Shown here: one piece after another, positions 12,701-24,700 of the stretch
Layout of the letters: each line of letters starts with the position of its first letter
How positions within the stretch are numbered: the first letter of the stretch is position 1
Assembly: GCA_009767595.1 (NCBI GenBank)
Contig: VSDK01013072.1
Span: 142,807 to 206,806, forward strand
DNA: 64,000 bases
Direction: 5' to 3'
Source: Symbiodinium kawagutii
Taxonomy: Eukaryota > Sar > Dinophyceae > Suessiales > Symbiodiniaceae
The notes under the pieces: generated by a model
Told to the model about the DNA's origin: nothing
What the model saw: the letters and a program-made list of their open reading frames with translations, nothing else
The model's database searches: none
Program-made: the position numbers and the translations under genes

Positions 12701-15700
12701 GACTGGACACTTGAACCTGTTGCTCGATCATAGAGGGAACTACATCATGGAGAAAGTCTTGCAAATCTTCTGGTTCTAGTTCACCTGGTCTAATATACTG
12801 CGGAGGGGACTTGGTCCAGTGTCTTACCCTACGGATGGGACCATAGTCTTCTGTCCGTGGACGTTTGGCCAACTCTTCCTTTGATGGAAGAGGTGAGGGC
12901 ATGTGTTCATCTTCAGCTCCATCGGGGCTGACTGTCGGAGATACACGCATGCTCCCTTGTTGTTCAGCGGCAGACTGTGCTGCAGCTGATTGCTGGACTG
13001 ATCGATCAGCAATTTCTGCATCAGGGGGCATACCATCTTGAACAATGTCTTGGAATTGGTTCTTGGGAAACTGACCTTTCTCAAGCAACGTTTTGATTCC
13101 GAGCAGTTCAGCATCGTCGAATTCAGCGATGGCTTTCTCATCCTGAGTTGCGAGGCGGAGTTGTTCAGGTGAACAGCGAATGATGTTCTTCCTATGTGCG
13201 ATGATGAAGTTAACACCAATCTTACCTAAGATCAAAGCTGCTCCATACCATCTACCTCCTCGGATGAGGACGCCTTCCTGCCACTTCTGTGTTCGCCAGT
13301 AGTAGACCCAGTCGCCGGACACAAAGGAACGACGTGGCCTGGGACGAGCTCTCAGAGCTTGTCTGAGTGCCTTGTCATCCTGACACTGCAGTACGGCCAT
13401 TCTGGCTGTCTGGCGGATTTGGTTTGCCCTTTGAGAGGCAGCATCGGAAAGAATCATCTCTGATACCACTACATCAGGTTGGTCTTGAAGCAAATCTTGG
13501 GGAACCCGAGGATTGCGTCCGAACACCAACTGATAGGGACTCGCACCAGCTTCAGTGATCAGAGTGTTCTTCGCTGACTGTGTCTGGATGACACACTCGA
13601 CGAATTCTTCGGCTGACTGTGGCTGACACTCATCGGACACACGTTGAAAGATTGATTCAAACCATGAGCCGAGTCGTTCCACCTTACCCAGCTGCCAGTG
13701 TGATCCTGCTGCGATGAATTGGACATGGATTCCCAAACCTTCACAAAATGTTGCTACATCTTTACTTGTATTCGGTTCAGAAGGATCCATCTCTAGTACC
13801 TGAGGAGGACCAGCCCAGTTCACCCATGAATCACGGAACACACCTTTGATTAGCTCTGCATTCTCCCTTTGGAAAATGGGGGCCATGATGTGCATGGAGG
13901 TCGCGTAGTCGACTATGCTAATGCATGGAATCCGCTGGTTTGGACGCCAGCCTGGTAGGTATTTGACATCTAGTCCTACTTTAGCATTGAAGTCGGTGAC
14001 ACGACTCGTCTTGGCAGGTAGAGCACAGGCGGGTTTCTGATGGTTCATGCACACAGAGCACTGAAAATCTTGGGCCATTCGGATGGCCTTTTGTGATGCT
14101 TTGCTATGGCGAAGAATCCGGATCATGTCTCTATTGCTTGGGTGTCCTAGATTTACATGTAGCTTCTTGAGAGCTGCAGCTATCTTAGGATTGTTCTCAG
14201 CTGACACGTCTTCTTCGGGTTCCTCAGCTGGCGCAGGACCTGCATCTGCCGCAAGGCATGACGTGTCAGGGTTACCCTGCAGCTGGACATGCAAAGTCTC
14301 ATGTTCATGATGTCGATGGCACAAGGATGCGTCCAACATGTGATTGACAAATTGCGGAGTGTATTCAGCAACATAATCACTTACATTCTGTCCAGAGTGC
14401 AGTTTGCCCTCAACACGTCGGTGTTCTGGACAGCCGGGGCATCGCTTCAGAAGTGCCTTCGCTTCTGACGAATTCGCTGACATCATCAGACCAGTGGCTT
14501 TTTGGATCGGCAACTTGGTATCCGGACACTCTAACCCATAAGCACACATGTCAACCCTTTGAACCCCATACTTCCTTTTGAGGGATTGCAAACATGGTTC
14601 ATGCCATGCTTCGGATGGCCACGGATGCTCAAACATGAACCGTCCACCACGGTCCAACTGTTTATGGATTTGTTTGGCACAAAACCGCATTTCAGACCTG
14701 GACTGCTGGATGAGTCTAGCCGTCTCAATCAGTGGTCGCTTGGTCCGATTGAGATGCTCCCACCCACCTCTGTGAGTGCATGGCGGGCAGGCAACCAGCA
14801 AGTCTGGATTCTGCTCGTCTAGGATCTTGTCTACATGTGCTTGTGTCTTAGGATTATGTAAATCATATCCTTGTTTGATATCGAAGGCTATCCCACTAAG
14901 TCCACGCTTCTCAGCTTGGATGCTAAAACGAGGAGGGGAAAACAGTTCAGCTACAGCGATACCATGCGACTTGTGTTGCTCTGCTTGTTTGGTCTGTGCT
15001 AAGAGACATCTACATTCTTTATTCTTGAGGGTGATCTTCCTTTTGGATGACTTACCTGTTTGGTCCCGTGCCTGCTCATTCATGGACTTGGACATGTTGG
15101 GCATGTCTTCCTGGGAGTGGGCACTCTTGGTCGAAGACGATGAGGTCGATGGATACTGCAACACATCCACCAGCAGTTGCCCCGCCTCGTTCGTCTGCAT
15201 CGGAGTGCACGAATCCAGGAAGTGCATCATGCGCTCCTTGAAGTCGAGCTTCACATCGAGGGCCTCCAAAGTAGGTCGCCCCAACAAGAGTGGAGCAGCT
15301 CCTTGAATCACCGCCGCCTTGATGATCCCATAAAGGAGACCAGTCCCACTGCATAGGCTTCCACCAGCGACGCTGAGCCCACGAACGTGGCATCAGGGAA
15401 CTGGAGCATAGTACCTGTAGGATCATCCTCATCTCCAGTCCAGTGGACATAGCCCACATTCGATGTCGAAGACGCCCCTGCCGTGGACGCCTGTGCTGAA
15501 CCAGAGTCAGGTTTCATCGGAGGGTTAGGACACTCCCGCTTCCAATGTCCCACTTTTCCGCAACGCCTGCATTTGGTGCGGCGTTTCAGCTCCTCGATCT
15601 CCACCTTGAACGCTTTCTTGGCTCCGCCAGTAGACGCAGATCCAAAGCGCCCATGCGCTGCATGGCCAAACTGGCGGGTCTTGGAGATCTTTGCAATCTC

Positions 15701-18700
15701 TTGTCTCCTTTCTTTCCAGGAGACGGCCAACGCCTCGGCCGCCTCGGACTCCGATATCGGCTGTTCATCCTCACCGAGTGGAGCCACATGTTGTCCATGC
15801 TCCACCATGAAGGCCTCAGCTTCTTGGAACTCGATGTCATCGAAGTCTTCTGCAGGGTCTCCCTGCAGGATATCCACTTGCAGCATCCCAGTTGCCTTCT
15901 TCTTCCCAGGGTTTGAGGCTCGGTACACTGGGAAACATGACCTCAAAGCTTTGGCAACCTCGGTGAAGTCAAGGGATCCATTGGTCTTTGCTTTCACTAT
16001 GGCTTTTTGTTCTTCCGATAAGCCACAGCAGTTGAGGGCAATCCATCCCCGAGCAGCCTTTGGAAAGTCCACGTTTGCTCGGCGCTTGGCCTTTTCAAAG
16101 ACCTCCTGGACACGACCGGTCCAGACCTTCATGGTCTCATTGTCGGCTGCTACGAGGCCGAAAGCCTCCCCCAGCGCTTCGCCCATCATGTCCTGCTCCT
16201 CTTTCTCCGGGAATCTGGACTCAAGGGCAGCCCAGAGGATACCATCACCACCTTCTGCAGATAGCTGTTCCAAGGTGATGTGCTCGCAACAGTCCCATGC
16301 CCGAGAGTCGAGCAGGGTCAGCAACCACGGCCCTTTCTGGGATGGTTTGAGGTCTTTCATCGTCATCATCTTTGCTTGGGCCCATGTCTTCCATCGGCGG
16401 AGAGCCTTCCCGGCATCGTCGTCCTCTCCTGAGAACCTTTTCAGACCTCGATCTGAATCTGTCATGGCGCCTGACCGCAGCGATCTACCTAGATTGCTGC
16501 TGCCCCGGTCGGGGCTCCGCTACCAATGTCAATGCATTGGTGCCCCTCCCGGGGCAGCAGCTGCGGTTCTTTTGGACCTAAAGTTCCGCTGCAGTGAGCG
16601 GTCGATGGTGCATGGTGCCTGACTGGAAGAATGGGAATTCACATAGGTATATCTATGTAATGTATGTACGTATTATGTATGCATGTATGTACGTATGTAT
16701 GTATTGATGCAATGTAATGGAACTCAATGATGGAATGCAACGCAATACATGTTTGAAATGTAGTGTTGTGATGGGTAAAGAAAATGAATGCCATTGGATG
16801 CAACTTATATGATGTATGCTGTGTAAGTGTTCTGTTTGCAGGCTATAGCTGTTGCCGGCATTCGGCAATGTGATGAATCATTGCCTTAGTGGAATAGGAT
16901 ATATAGGATGATTATAGGATGCAAAGTGAATTAGAATAAATTAATGCAATTCATGTAATGTAGGTGTGTATGTTCCGCGTGTGTGCATGTGTGCGCGTGT
17001 GCGAAAACCGTTATAACAAAGGGTCCTTCCCAATGAGCCTTTTTGTCATGAAGTTCATCGACGAGATTCTTGACTAGAGCAAGGGGCAGAGGTATCCATG
17101 TCAATTCCCTTGCCAAGGGGGCTGGGTGGCATGTGGTAAGGATATAGATCAGGGACGCCTGATCTACGTACCTGCGTTTAGACATGGCAACTGAACCAAG
17201 CTAGAAGCCTCGCCGTGACCCAAGACTCTTTCTTCTTGTTGCCATCCTTGCTGCGGCATTTGCCATGCTGTTTTGACCAGATTATATTTTTTTCGATCGA
17301 GCGTCTGGGCTCCCGACGGACAAATTTCAAAAACAGATTATATACTCAGGAAAAAAACGTACTACATCCCCGTTGTCTTTTTCATTGAGCTATATCAAAA
17401 TTCAACAATGTGTGGTTTGCAGGTTGTACATGTTGCCAATGTGTGTTTTGTTTGGGTTGCAATGGTTTGGTAAATGACAAGGTTTCGAATTTTTTCGAAG
17501 AAGTCTTGCGGCTTCGCCTACGGGAGTCTGCATACGATGGGAATCCATTGTGGTATGGCCTATGGCACGTGTGTGTGTGTGTGTGTGTTTGTATGTTTTG
17601 CTTGTGGTGTATTTTGATGATTTTTTGGTATGGTGTGTATGCACATGATGTATGTTGTCTACGTTGTCGTGCACGTCGTGCGCCTGGTGTTTGTTATGAA
17701 CTTCTTGCATATTTTGAATGTTCTGTGGGAAGGAATCGCGCTGCACATGCCAGTGTAAGGAAACAGCATATTTATGCGTGTACGTAATACCTTGCCCAGG
17801 GTAGCCTTGTTCCGCGTGATGAATTTTATAATGTGCAATGATTGCTTGCAACATCCATGCAGTTGGTATTCTAATGATTCTAATGTAACCTAATCGATGT
17901 GGCGCGTGTGATGGGTGGAATGCACATAGCACATATGGATGGATGGATGCAACGTGACACAATTGACTGTAACGGAACGTGGTGTAACAGATGGATGCTG
18001 ATGATTCTTTTTCCCTGTGGTGCAAAAAAATCAAATACAGTATACAAGGTGATTCAATTTATTGCAATGAATGTGATGTACGTTTTGCTCATTGTCTTGC
18101 CACAGGTATGTGCACACCAAGAGCAGCATCGTGGCAGCGGCTGGCATGTTCATGATGGCCTCCTCCTCAAAGTTCTCGCGACATTGCCGGTGATATGCAA
18201 TGATTGAAAAAAACGGTGCAAACATGTGAAACTTTTGAAAACTTAAAGACCCCAAGGAATTAGAGAATGGTTTCGTCAGAAGGAATAACTTCTGACTTTC
18301 CGAGTTCAAAGTTATCCAAAAATTCTTGGTGTTTCCATGTTTGCTGTAAAGTCCTGTTGCTCAGATTATGACTTTGCCCGTGGCTGCTCTCTTCTACCAG
18401 GGACCCTTGGCGGTAAATGCAATGGTCCAAGAAATGAAAAACTCCTTGGGGCAAATGCGTTGGTGCAGATTTCACTTCATGCACTGTGGACTTGAGTGAA
18501 GTACTTCATGTTTGCTTCACTCATGGTGCTTCCCCTACCCATCAGGTGTTTTCCGCATTCTCTACTTTGAGTTCTTGCACATCCTTGTCATATATTTGGT
18601 TCTCGGCATTGGTGCTGATGACATTTTCGTGTTCAAGGACACATTTTGCCACATTGTCAAGGCGCCAAAAAACAATCCAAGAGCACTGGCTGACATGTAC

Positions 18701-21700
18701 TGAGCACGTTGGCTGGTGAAGCAATGCTTGGTTTCCGTCGTTCTTTCCGCAATTGGATGCAATGTCAAGGCCGAGTTTCCATTCTCTCGCGGAGGTAAGC
18801 TCACAGAAGAACAGGATCGCTCTGGGCAGTTTGTATCCGAATCTGAAGGCCGTGCGTATTAACTGCTACTATTAAGGGCAAGCAGATTCTTGATAGTCTC
18901 AGGGCTGCAAATGCATTCATCCTAGGGGTCCAGGTGTGTGGAACTGCTGAGGCAATGAAATTTCCAGTGTCGGTTCGGTTGTAGCAACTTTTCAAACTGC
19001 AAAAGACCAAGATGGACCAAAGGACTTCGAAAGACTCTGCATTTTCATTCCTCATTGATTTCAGATGATTTGAGGATTTGTCACTATTTGAATTTTTATT
19101 CTGCAGGTTCCAAATTTCAATGAGTTTCACTCTCTTTCTTTTTTTCTTTTTCAATGTATTCAATCTATACATTTTGATTTCTCTTTTTTCTCTCCTCTTT
19201 CTTTTGTTAGTATTCTTGTATGTATATATATATATATATATATGTATTTATCTCTATGCATTTATTTGCATGTATGTATTTTTTTTCAATTTCTTCTTTT
19301 TCCCCTCTGGCAGATCATGTCACTGTGAAGCGAGCGAGGAGATCACCGCGTTGGCGTTGACATTTCAGCGCGCGGGCGTGGCCATTTTCAACACGTCCTT
19401 CACCACAGCGCTCGCCTTCCTCTCCTGCTCGGTGCGACGCTGCGGACGTGAAGGGCAGAAGATCTCGGGAATGTTTTAAGTCATGTTTATTTACTGGATA
19501 TGTGTTTTTAATATACTCTTTAAAGATAAACATCATATATCTCTATACATATGTATACATACATATATATGCATGCATTTTTGTGCTTATATCATTATGT
19601 ATTTGATCAATTCATGACAGTTTGATGTAAACATTTAGTTTATATTGTTGTTTGATGGGTCAGTATAGAGAAGATGGAAGTTCTGAAATATATGAAAGCG
19701 GTCTCGCAATCCTGGATTTGGGCCCTTTGAGTTCACCCTTGAACAAATTTGGCAATGCAAAAAGGATTGATAAACCGAGACAAGCCCAGTCGTCTCACGA
19801 TCCCTGGATGTTTGTGGAAACCAAAGAGTTGTAATTGGAAGGGGTCCGGACCACTGAAGGCACTGGGCCTTGAGACATAAACAGGACAGGTGGCAGTTGA
19901 GACCCGCCTTGTGCACATTAAACAAATCAGACCGCGTCAAGGTCTGCAATCCTCACTGATCAAATGGTCATGATACATCATACAAGCGCACACACAGCCA
20001 TGCCATTCATTCTAGCTTGTGCAACCAATCCAAAAGATGAACAGATGCCATGCAGCAACGGTAGTCAGGAGAAGATTCTGCAGGGAAAACATTCAGAACA
20101 GGATGTGAAAGATTTCAGTCAGTTTCTGATGTTTTTGCATTCCAGCGTCATGACTTTCCCACTGTGCCCTTGAGTCACCTGAAAGTGACATGGAATTGCC
20201 CAGGTGTCAAAGTGCATGCCTATGCGAACATGTGGGTGGTTTGCAACTTTGATGCAAATAGTCTTGACTTGCTGTACCGTATTGCTTAGTTCCCTGGTGT
20301 GGCGCGAATTTGCCTCATTTAAAGGCGCCAATTCTATCCAATTCTACTCCATTTTGATGCACTTGGCCCATGTGACGTAGCTTTCTGCCCGGAACATCCC
20401 TCGGTTCTCCTTCGTTCACTTCATGCTTTGCCATAATATGACTTCCTTGTAGACAGACCTCTCAGGCGGCAGCTTGCATCATGACGCTCTACGCCCTTTG
20501 CTCAGACTTTGAAAGCAGAAAGCCGAATGATAGACATCGATGAGTATCATGTGATGGGCAATAAACATCAATCAAAGTTAATTTACAGCAGATACTCTTG
20601 GATGAACATTGAAGTTTCTCGAAATGATTCCTGAGATCATTTGAGAATCTGAGATCGGTGGCAAGGTGCTGACTTTGACGTACTTCCCACCGGTGTTGCT
20701 CTTTTGGCATCGACGCTTGCAGACGAAGCGATGTTGCTGCCCAAACCTCCGATTGCGGGAAGTCGCAGTGGTTCCAGAAGGGGAAAAGGAGATTGAAGAG
20801 GCCTGAGGGTGGCCGTAGGGTGGGCTTAGGGTGGCCAGTGTGGCTTGTGGGAAGGGTTCAGCTCTTTGGTTTCAGAATGTTTCAGATCTCAGAGGTTTTG
20901 TTTGGCAATTTTGGTTTTGCTAGCAGTGCTTACGTGAACAATAATGTCCCAGATCATCCAACGGATGTGGTTTTTATTCTGCCTTTTTGGGGTACGAGTG
21001 TCATGGATCCCCGGGTTCCCGCTTCGTTCTTTTTCCGCACTGGGTGAAGTTTGGATTTTCCTTTTGCACGCTTTCAATTTCTCTCAATACTTTTTCTCTT
21101 CTTTTTTTTCTTGCAGGTTCTTGCACGTTCTTGCACCTCTTGTGTGCAATGCACAGATTTTAGCTCTGATGTTTTCTTATGCGCGTTCCACAATTCGAAT
21201 CGCACTGGAAGCGGTCCCCAGTCCCCAGAGACATGAACCATGATCTTGGATCGGTCGGGCCTCTTCGGACTTGAAGCTGGGCACCACATTTGGGAAAATT
21301 GTGGGTTTGGGAAGCTCAGACTGTTCATCTCATAGACTGATGTTATTTTACATGTATTTATATTTGTATGTTTCCTATTCTGGAGAACTCTCTGGGAATC
21401 CTAGAAACCGATCCGGATATGCAGCAATAGAAGCACTATTTGCACATGCGGGGTCTTGGAAACCTGCTGCCGGGAATTGTTAGATGTCAGAATGGTGAAG
21501 TGACCCAGGCGAGTTATAAACCTGCAAACTGTTCCGCGAAGCATTGCCAGCTGCAGGGCACATACAGGTTACCATTTCAGACAAATGTGCCAAAGTGCAG
21601 CAGTCTACGGAGTCGTTTTGAAACATGATGAACATGGACATATGATGACATGTGCTTATGCAACCAGAATCCGATTTGCAGATTCCAGAAATCCTTGGGT

Positions 21701-24700
21701 TGGCCCAATTTTCTGCTTCCATTCGGGGCCTCGGGTAGCAGATCATGTCAGGCACCTCCCCAAATTGTGACTCATTTGAGATCATTTGGGCATGAAGATA
21801 AGCACGAAAAGACTCAAAGGGGATGACACGAGTAAATGGAAGTACGTAGGGGGAAGACATCTGTGCGTCCGGCGAAGTGCATTTATTCATATTGTCATAG
21901 CGTACATTGCAGGAATCGCAAGGCTTGGTCGAGAAGTTCTTTGAGAAGCTTTACATACCAGATCCTCGTCACTGCAAGGGAAGATGATGATGTTCCATGG
22001 AGCCAGTTTGTCCACTACAAACCTTCGCAACCACTACTGGTTTGGAGTGTATGCTGCGGTAAGTCTGCAGAGGTAGTGTAGTAATCCCAGCCTTCCTGCA
22101 TCAACTTGGGTTGTAAAGTCACTGCCTGATGCCTCAAGTATTGTTTCTTCATGTTGCCATTCGCGCAATTCAATTTCATGCTATAGATGAATCCACGGCC
22201 ATTCCAGTTCCACTTTGTTTGTAAGGCTCTTATCGTCTCTAGTCAATATGGTTTATGGAGCTGCCCTCCTCCTAAATGTCATTCCGTAGATGGCAGATGA
22301 TTGCAGTAGATTTTATGTGACAGGTGTGTATTGTTCGAAGAGTATAAAGGATAGCATGTTCCGACCTTCTCTTTGGTTTGTACATGGAAGGTAGGTTGGC
22401 GACATAAAACGGCACGGCATTATTCTATGACTCCAACAATTTCTACAAGATTGTTGTGGCTCTTTTTTTCAAAGTGTTCGTTTGGGGTGAAGACCAGATT
22501 TGAGTCTTTGATCAAACAGTTTGTTGCCGAGCAGGTCTTGAAACATTTGTGTTCTGCAAGGCCATGTCAAAGAAGGTGGGTCCGGTGCGTATCTATGCCC
22601 TTGGCTTCTTCCTGATCATGCTTGGTGTGGCTGTGCAAGGCAGCGGGGGCCGACTGGAATCCTGCAGCCACCATCGTCACTACAGTAGCTCATTTTTTTT
22701 CATGTTGAAAAATCATGACATTTTTGCCACAAAAACATCGCTACAAGGAAGTTTCTTGGCGCTGCCCATTTCACAAAGTATGTGACGTGGTGCGATCTCA
22801 GCGCTACAATGCTGGAAACAGACACAATCTAAGATATCAAAGAAAAGATCCGTAGCCGTTATTCTATTATTATGATGCCATCATGTATGCATACATACAT
22901 ACATACATACATACATACATACATACATACATACATACATACATACATACATACACACACATACACACACACATATATATATATATATGTATTTGATTTG
23001 TTTGATTTGCATATATGTGTTATTTATTTATTTATTTGTATTGAAATATTGTCATGCATCCCCAGGCCTTGCACTAGGTTCATTGCTTTTGAAATGTCAT
23101 GATGGAATGCCTGCTTAACTCATCTCATGTGTAGCTTTGTATTGATTGGTCCCCATTCAGAATCCAACTTCTATCTTTCTATTTTTTCCGCAGCTTGAGA
23201 TGCCGTTGACTTGGAGGCATTGCTTTTGCCTCGCAACTGACTCCACCACGTTCGGAAGAAGTTTGGTTTCCAGGCGTGAAAGCTGTGTGACAGAGCTTGT
23301 GTCGAGCAGACATGCTTTCAGCCATACCATGCCCTTTCCATCATGCTGAAATCATATTTCTTTCTATTTTTCGACCTTCAACTCTCCATGCTTGAAACTT
23401 TCTGTCGAGGCAATCACATGCTGCTGAGTCTTCCAGAGTTTATGGCTGACAATTTCTACACGCCTGCTTTTGAAAACTATGGAGTGCCTGGGACTGCGCC
23501 CTGACGCCCCGGATTTCATGGTACTTCGTTCCAGAGAGAGGTAGTTCCACGATGTTCCACGCAGGTCGTCACCATATTCTTCGGCATCGCTGGCTTGGAT
23601 CGATCTGGCATCGACGTCTACAATCCAGGCGATGCTTTTTACAGCAGGCATCAGGCTGTCATTGGCTGCGGGTTCTTTGCATCATTTTACAACGTCATAG
23701 AAAGACCATGAAAGACAAACATCCATAAGTTGCATAAATGATATATGGACTTACACTATTATATACTATATACATGGCTTTGCTCATTTTTGCTCTTTGA
23801 AGCCTCGATTCTTTCCTTTCAGATCCTTTCAGATCCTTTCAGCCAGTGGTGAAGCCATTGCAGTGCCGTCCCTTCAAGGAGCCTACATTGGGAAGCCCAT
23901 CTATGACACCAGCTTCGATCTCACCACCAGCGAGGTTGGCACAAAGCATTTCCCTGTCAGATAAGTTCATTTCATGAGGTCTAACAGGGTAATAAGATGT
24001 GCTAAGCAATATTCAGTTGATTCTTAAGCGATCCCCACTTGATCGAAGTTTCGAAATGCTTGAAATGTGTTGGAGATTGCTGGAGTGGATTTCAGGCCCA
24101 AGCTGGCATCCTCAGCATATGTTCAAAGCTTACAGATATCAAGTGCGATTTGGAGGCGCTGGAGTGAGAAATGAAAAGAATGAAGTGCCATGACGAGCGA
24201 GCCCACAAAGAGCGTGAAAGCAAAGAACACGAGTAAATACGAGTAATATATATATATAAATATTTTTTTGAAAATAAAACCGGAATTGATTCACTTCATT
24301 CTTAGATTGTCGCGCTTGTTCAGTGATGCTGCTGAGTTGCACTCCGGTTTTGGGGTGACTTGGAACACGACCAGGGCTGTGATAACGAAGGTTACGATAC
24401 CTTCGTCATGCAGACGACGGAAAGGACAGGTTTGGTTGCAGCGTTGAACTATCGCTGCCAGATTTTCCCTTAGCTTTCACGCATGTCAATGTATATATAC
24501 TTATCATGTCAACTTTTATTATCAAAACCATCTTGATCTACCTTTGCTTCTTGGAACTCTCTTGGAACTTTCAGGACAACTGCGTGCTTCTTGGAAGATT
24601 TCCAACAGTGGCTGGGTGGTGGACCCTTGCCAGTGGGCAGCAACTTCACAACCCAGCTCGAGGAGTTCCGCGAAACCGCCAACAAAGGCGAGCTTGAGCA

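Larger units (their letters stand above)
9707..16643 (-). mobile_element. Complete Copia-type LTR retrotransposon, 6,937 bp
   Basis: The element is bounded by identical 117-bp direct repeats beginning TGTC and ending CACA on the + strand, and by a TAGG target duplication. Read on the - strand it runs in this order: 5' LTR, tRNA primer-binding site, gag with a CCHC knuckle, pol, a separate 3' ORF, polypurine tract, 3' LTR. In pol, integrase precedes reverse transcriptase, which places it in Copia (Pseudoviridae-type) rather than Gypsy. Identical LTRs and intact gag, pol and ORF3 imply recent insertion, although the protease active site cannot be found. It lies antisense within an intron of the Dispatched-like gene. 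Confidence 0.95.
9025..18105 (+). other. 9.1-kb intron of the Dispatched-like gene hosting a Copia element
   Basis: The inferred donor GTCGGG follows exon 8916-9024. The acceptor is a pyrimidine-rich stretch ending CACAG at 18105. About 6.9 kb of the intron is the antisense Copia insertion (9707-16643), so the pre-insertion intron was only about 2.1 kb. The rest contains a TA repeat near 9404-9425, a GA run near 9460-9474, TGTATG-type repeats (16650-16710) and a GT run (17569-17588). No other gene is supported. Confidence 0.6.

Noticed and set aside
15483-16622. 379-codon open frame on the + strand across gag and the LTR
   Set aside because: It is antisense to gag, which has a clear z-knuckle and correct position. 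The frame is open only because of gag codon bias.
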